Positions 17,729 through 19,634 of a stretch of 19,634 nt of DNA are shown piece after piece. Made by a program: the position numbers and the translations under genes. The notes beneath the pieces were generated by a model. It searched no databases, was not told the origin of the DNA, and saw only the letters and a program-made list of their open reading frames with translations. This stretch comes from Pleurotus ostreatus/Saccharomyces cerevisiae fusant (taxonomy: Eukaryota > Opisthokonta), in contig JAMQCK010000585.1 of assembly GCA_024196135.1 (NCBI GenBank), positions 1 through 19,634 of the forward strand, in the 5' to 3' direction. How positions within the stretch are numbered: the first letter of the stretch is position 1; every line of letters begins with the position of its first letter.

Positions 17729-18490
17729 ATGTCTGCGTCCACTCGGCTATGCGCCAGAGTTGCATCGGCGTCCCACTCTCAGTACAGAGGCATTGCGACC
17801 TGCCGCCATCAACAACAAGCACGCCTTCGGGAAGCGTCGCGCTCAGCAACATGTGCAGGAACCAGTAGAGCCAGGAAAATCCGAGGGCACTCGTTCTCGA
17901 CGTCCTGCCCGTCTGCATCCGCTAAACCACCTTCAACACCTGGAGGCAGCGCTCACCCTGATGGCAAGCCCGTGATATCGCTTGAAGAGTCTGGCCTTTC
18001 ATCACCGAATGCGAAGACGGAGGGGGAGACGCGGGACTTCCGTCCGCCATGGTTCTACAGGTTTACGAGGCTGTCGATGTTCGCGGCTATACCTGGTGCG
18101 TGTGCAGTGATCTGACCATGTACACTATTCTGACTGTCTTTCCTCTATCAGGTATCGCCTTCTACAGTATGTTCTTCTATAACTGGGGTGATACGGAGCA
18201 CGTCTTTTCTGAGGTGCGTCGCCGCTCACTTCGGCTGAGCTTGCTCCTCATCTTCTTCCCCGCAGCCCCAACGATGGAAAGCACGACTGCTGGGCGAGCC
18301 TGAACCTCAGTTCAAGAAGGCTGTTCTCACTCGTACTCTGCCACGGCCCGCATTCACTGGAGCGGAAGACGACGCGAACCGAGCCGCTTTGCTTGCTGCG
18401 GCCGACGAACAAGTACGCGCAGAGATTGAGGCCGCACACAAGGAGGCATTGGCGGCGATCGAGGGGACCGAGGCCCCTGTTCCTAAGTAG
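17729..18490 (+). CDS. Putative mitochondrial single-pass membrane protein, unrecognised
   Basis: I do not recognise the family. Three exons, 17729-18095, 18152-18213 and 18266-18490, join to 217 aa with introns of 56 and 52 bp. The first 60 residues (MSASTRLCARVASASHS...) are rich in Arg, Ser and Ala with no acidic residue, like a mitochondrial presequence, and a HSFSTS segment near 73 is a typical cleavage neighbourhood. A Pro/Gly/Ser linker follows. Residues about 112-134 (RLSMFAAIPGIAFYSMFFY) form one likely membrane helix that spans the first splice junction. After NWGDTEHVF and PQRWKARLL comes an Ala/Glu-rich, probably helical tail ending in PVPK. The hydrophobic segment continuing across the intron supports the splicing. 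The start could be further upstream (17684), but MSASTRL fits a presequence best. Confidence 0.68.
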
Positions 18491-18942
18491 TAGGTTCCTA
18501 CGTTGTCGTCGAGTAATATATTTGCCAGACGTCGGCTTTGCCTTCGCCAACACACCTTCATTCCGAGTCTGTTTGTCCTTTGTGTGTCGTCCTCAGCCCC
18601 TGGTGCATGCGCGACAAACCCGCCTTTTGATCGTGCTGTTTGTGTGTACGATGTCCCCGACACCGGCGCACATCGGCCCACGGACAGCAAATGCCTCTTC
18701 CATCACGTTCCCGACAGATCTCAGGTGCTCCGGAGCGCAAACTAGGCGGATAGGACCGTACCAATGGCCGGGAGGCCATAATGAACAATGACGCATGCCC
18801 GTTCCTGCCGGCACGCCCGATCGCGGTGCGCAATCTGCATCCGCATGCCTCTGACAACGATGACCCCGCGGCAGCCTCACCCTTCAGATCGCACCTACTC
18901 TCAACCACAAACCTTCCGATCATCATCACAGCCCATCCCCCA
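18491..18942. promoter_or_regulatory. Spacer before the APH-like gene
   Basis: These 452 bases lie between two plus-strand genes and should hold the 3'UTR of the first and the promoter of the second. It is GC-rich in its second half. Several short frames cross it, none continuing as an exon. I see no TATA box, repeat or RNA gene. Confidence 0.4.
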
Positions 18943-19634
18943 ATGTCCTTCTACGAAGAGACCGACGACGAGGAGTTTCTCTCCGAGGAGCTGCCCCCGC
19001 TCAAGCTCGACTTCGACGCGTTCCAGCGGCAGGTCTTGGAGTCCCCGGTGGCGCGCAAGGTCACGTCCTGGAAGCGCACCTCCCGCGGACGAGCACACGA
19101 GATCTTCATCGTATATGGCGAGGACGGCGTCCCGCCGGAGGGCTACGTCGCACGCTTTTCGCGCTACGTAGAGGAGCCGGCGAAGTTGCGCAGCGAAGCC
19201 GCCACCATGCAATACGTGCGAACGCACACCACCATCCCTGTCCCCGACATCCTCGCCATATCCGAAAACCCCGCCAACGGCGTGGGCGCCCAATTCGTCC
19301 TGATGGGCCGCGCGCCCGGCGCACCCCTCGACACGCTGTGGCCAGCACTCAGCGACGATCACAAACGTGCCGCCCTCCGCCAAATCGCCAGTGTCCTCGC
19401 CCAGCTTGCCACCCTCCGCTTCGACAAGATCGGCTCTCTATGTGACGACGGCACGGTCGGGCCACTCATCTACGCGCGTGGGCAGCGTGGCACGGACCGC
19501 GTCGAGGCGCACGCCATGGGGCCGTTCACCGACACGCTCAGCTGGCTCGAGGCGTACCTGAGTGTCATTGGCGAGCTCGCCGAACACCTGCGCCCGAAGC
19601 TCGCTGAGGTGGCGACGCTGCTGCGCGAGTGCAC
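18943..19634 (+). CDS. APH/choline-kinase-like phosphotransferase, 5' part (partial)
   Basis: The frame from ATG 18943 stays open for 230 codons to the edge of the window, so the gene is cut. The protein starts MSFYEETDDEEFLSEELPP, then shows the N-lobe of a kinase-like fold: SRGRAHEIFIVYGEDG in the place of the nucleotide loop, GYVARFSRYVEEP, then LRSEAATMQYVRTHTTIPVP, the usual fungal APH (PF01636) pattern, and FVLMGRAPGAPLDTLWPAL, the hinge-like region. The catalytic HGD..PGN loop would lie beyond 19634. Fungal genomes carry many such proteins; most have unknown substrates, and antibiotic resistance should not be assumed. GC content is high compared with the genes on the left. No intron is needed within the visible part. 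Confidence 0.78.
   Translation, partial: MSFYEETDDEEFLSEELPPLKLDFDAFQRQVLESPVARKVTSWKRTSRGRAHEIFIVYGEDGVPPEGYVARFSRYVEEPAKLRSEAATMQYVRTHTTIPVPDILAISENPANGVGAQFVLMGRAPGAPLDTLWPALSDDHKRAALRQIASVLAQLATLRFDKIGSLCDDGTVGPLIYARGQRGTDRVEAHAMGPFTDTLSWLEAYLSVIGELAEHLRPKLAEVATLLREC

Noticed and set aside
18901..19383. Antisense frame of 160 codons over the APH-like gene
   Set aside because: The plus-strand frame has the APH motifs and stays open to the edge; the antisense frame has none.
1..19634. Secondary-metabolite cluster
   Set aside because: No core synthase, P450, transporter or pathway regulator is present; the acyl-CoA enzymes are of ordinary metabolic type.
18943..19634. Antibiotic-resistance aminoglycoside kinase
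   Set aside because: Fungal APH-fold proteins are numerous and mostly not resistance enzymes; nothing in the visible part indicates an aminoglycoside substrate.

Overview
The window is nuclear DNA from a filamentous basidiomycete, most likely an Agaricomycete; a polypore is a guess I cannot prove from this stretch. The evidence is compact genes about 50-350 bp apart, many introns of only 46-66 bp with GT..AG ends, and a large family of intronless F-box/LRR-type genes. I see no transposon, tRNA, rRNA, CRISPR array or prokaryotic feature.

Layout from left to right: intronless F-box gene 1 (+, 185-1816); a broken F-box copy on the minus strand (about 2136-3379); VPS45, an SM protein of endosomal fusion (+, 3700-6048, 9 exons); F-box gene 2 (-, 6141-7775); a hotdog-fold acyl-CoA thioesterase (-, 8168-9160, 10 exons, one of only 4 nt); an AidB-like acyl-CoA dehydrogenase (+, 9404-11590, 9 exons); the proteasome assembly chaperone PSMD9/Nas2 (-, 11702-12450, 4 exons); F-box gene 3 (+, 12675-14345); F-box gene 4 (-, 14497-16014); an OGFr-domain protein (-, 16379-17379, 3 exons); a putative mitochondrial single-pass membrane protein that I do not recognise (+, 17729-18490, 3 exons); and the 5' part of an APH/choline-kinase-like gene running off the right edge (+, 18943 to the end).

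For all six multi-exon genes I assembled the exons by hand. Each joined coding length is an exact multiple of three and family motifs cross the junctions, so these models are better supported than single ORFs would be.

Two kinds of gene are interleaved. Conserved, intron-rich housekeeping genes (membrane fusion, acyl-CoA metabolism, proteasome assembly) sit among five single-exon F-box copies, one of them dead. The F-box copies share a rare N-terminal layout: a Gly-Tyr/His-x-Pro motif, a coiled coil, the F-box, then a long leucine-rich region. This looks like an ongoing lineage-specific family expansion inside ordinary euchromatin. Some divergent pairs join genes of related function: thioesterase with acyl-CoA dehydrogenase (243 bp apart) and PSMD9 with F-box 3 (224 bp apart). 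Shared promoters are possible. I found no convincing new multi-gene system. The most unusual item is the 4-nt micro-exon next to the active site of the thioesterase.
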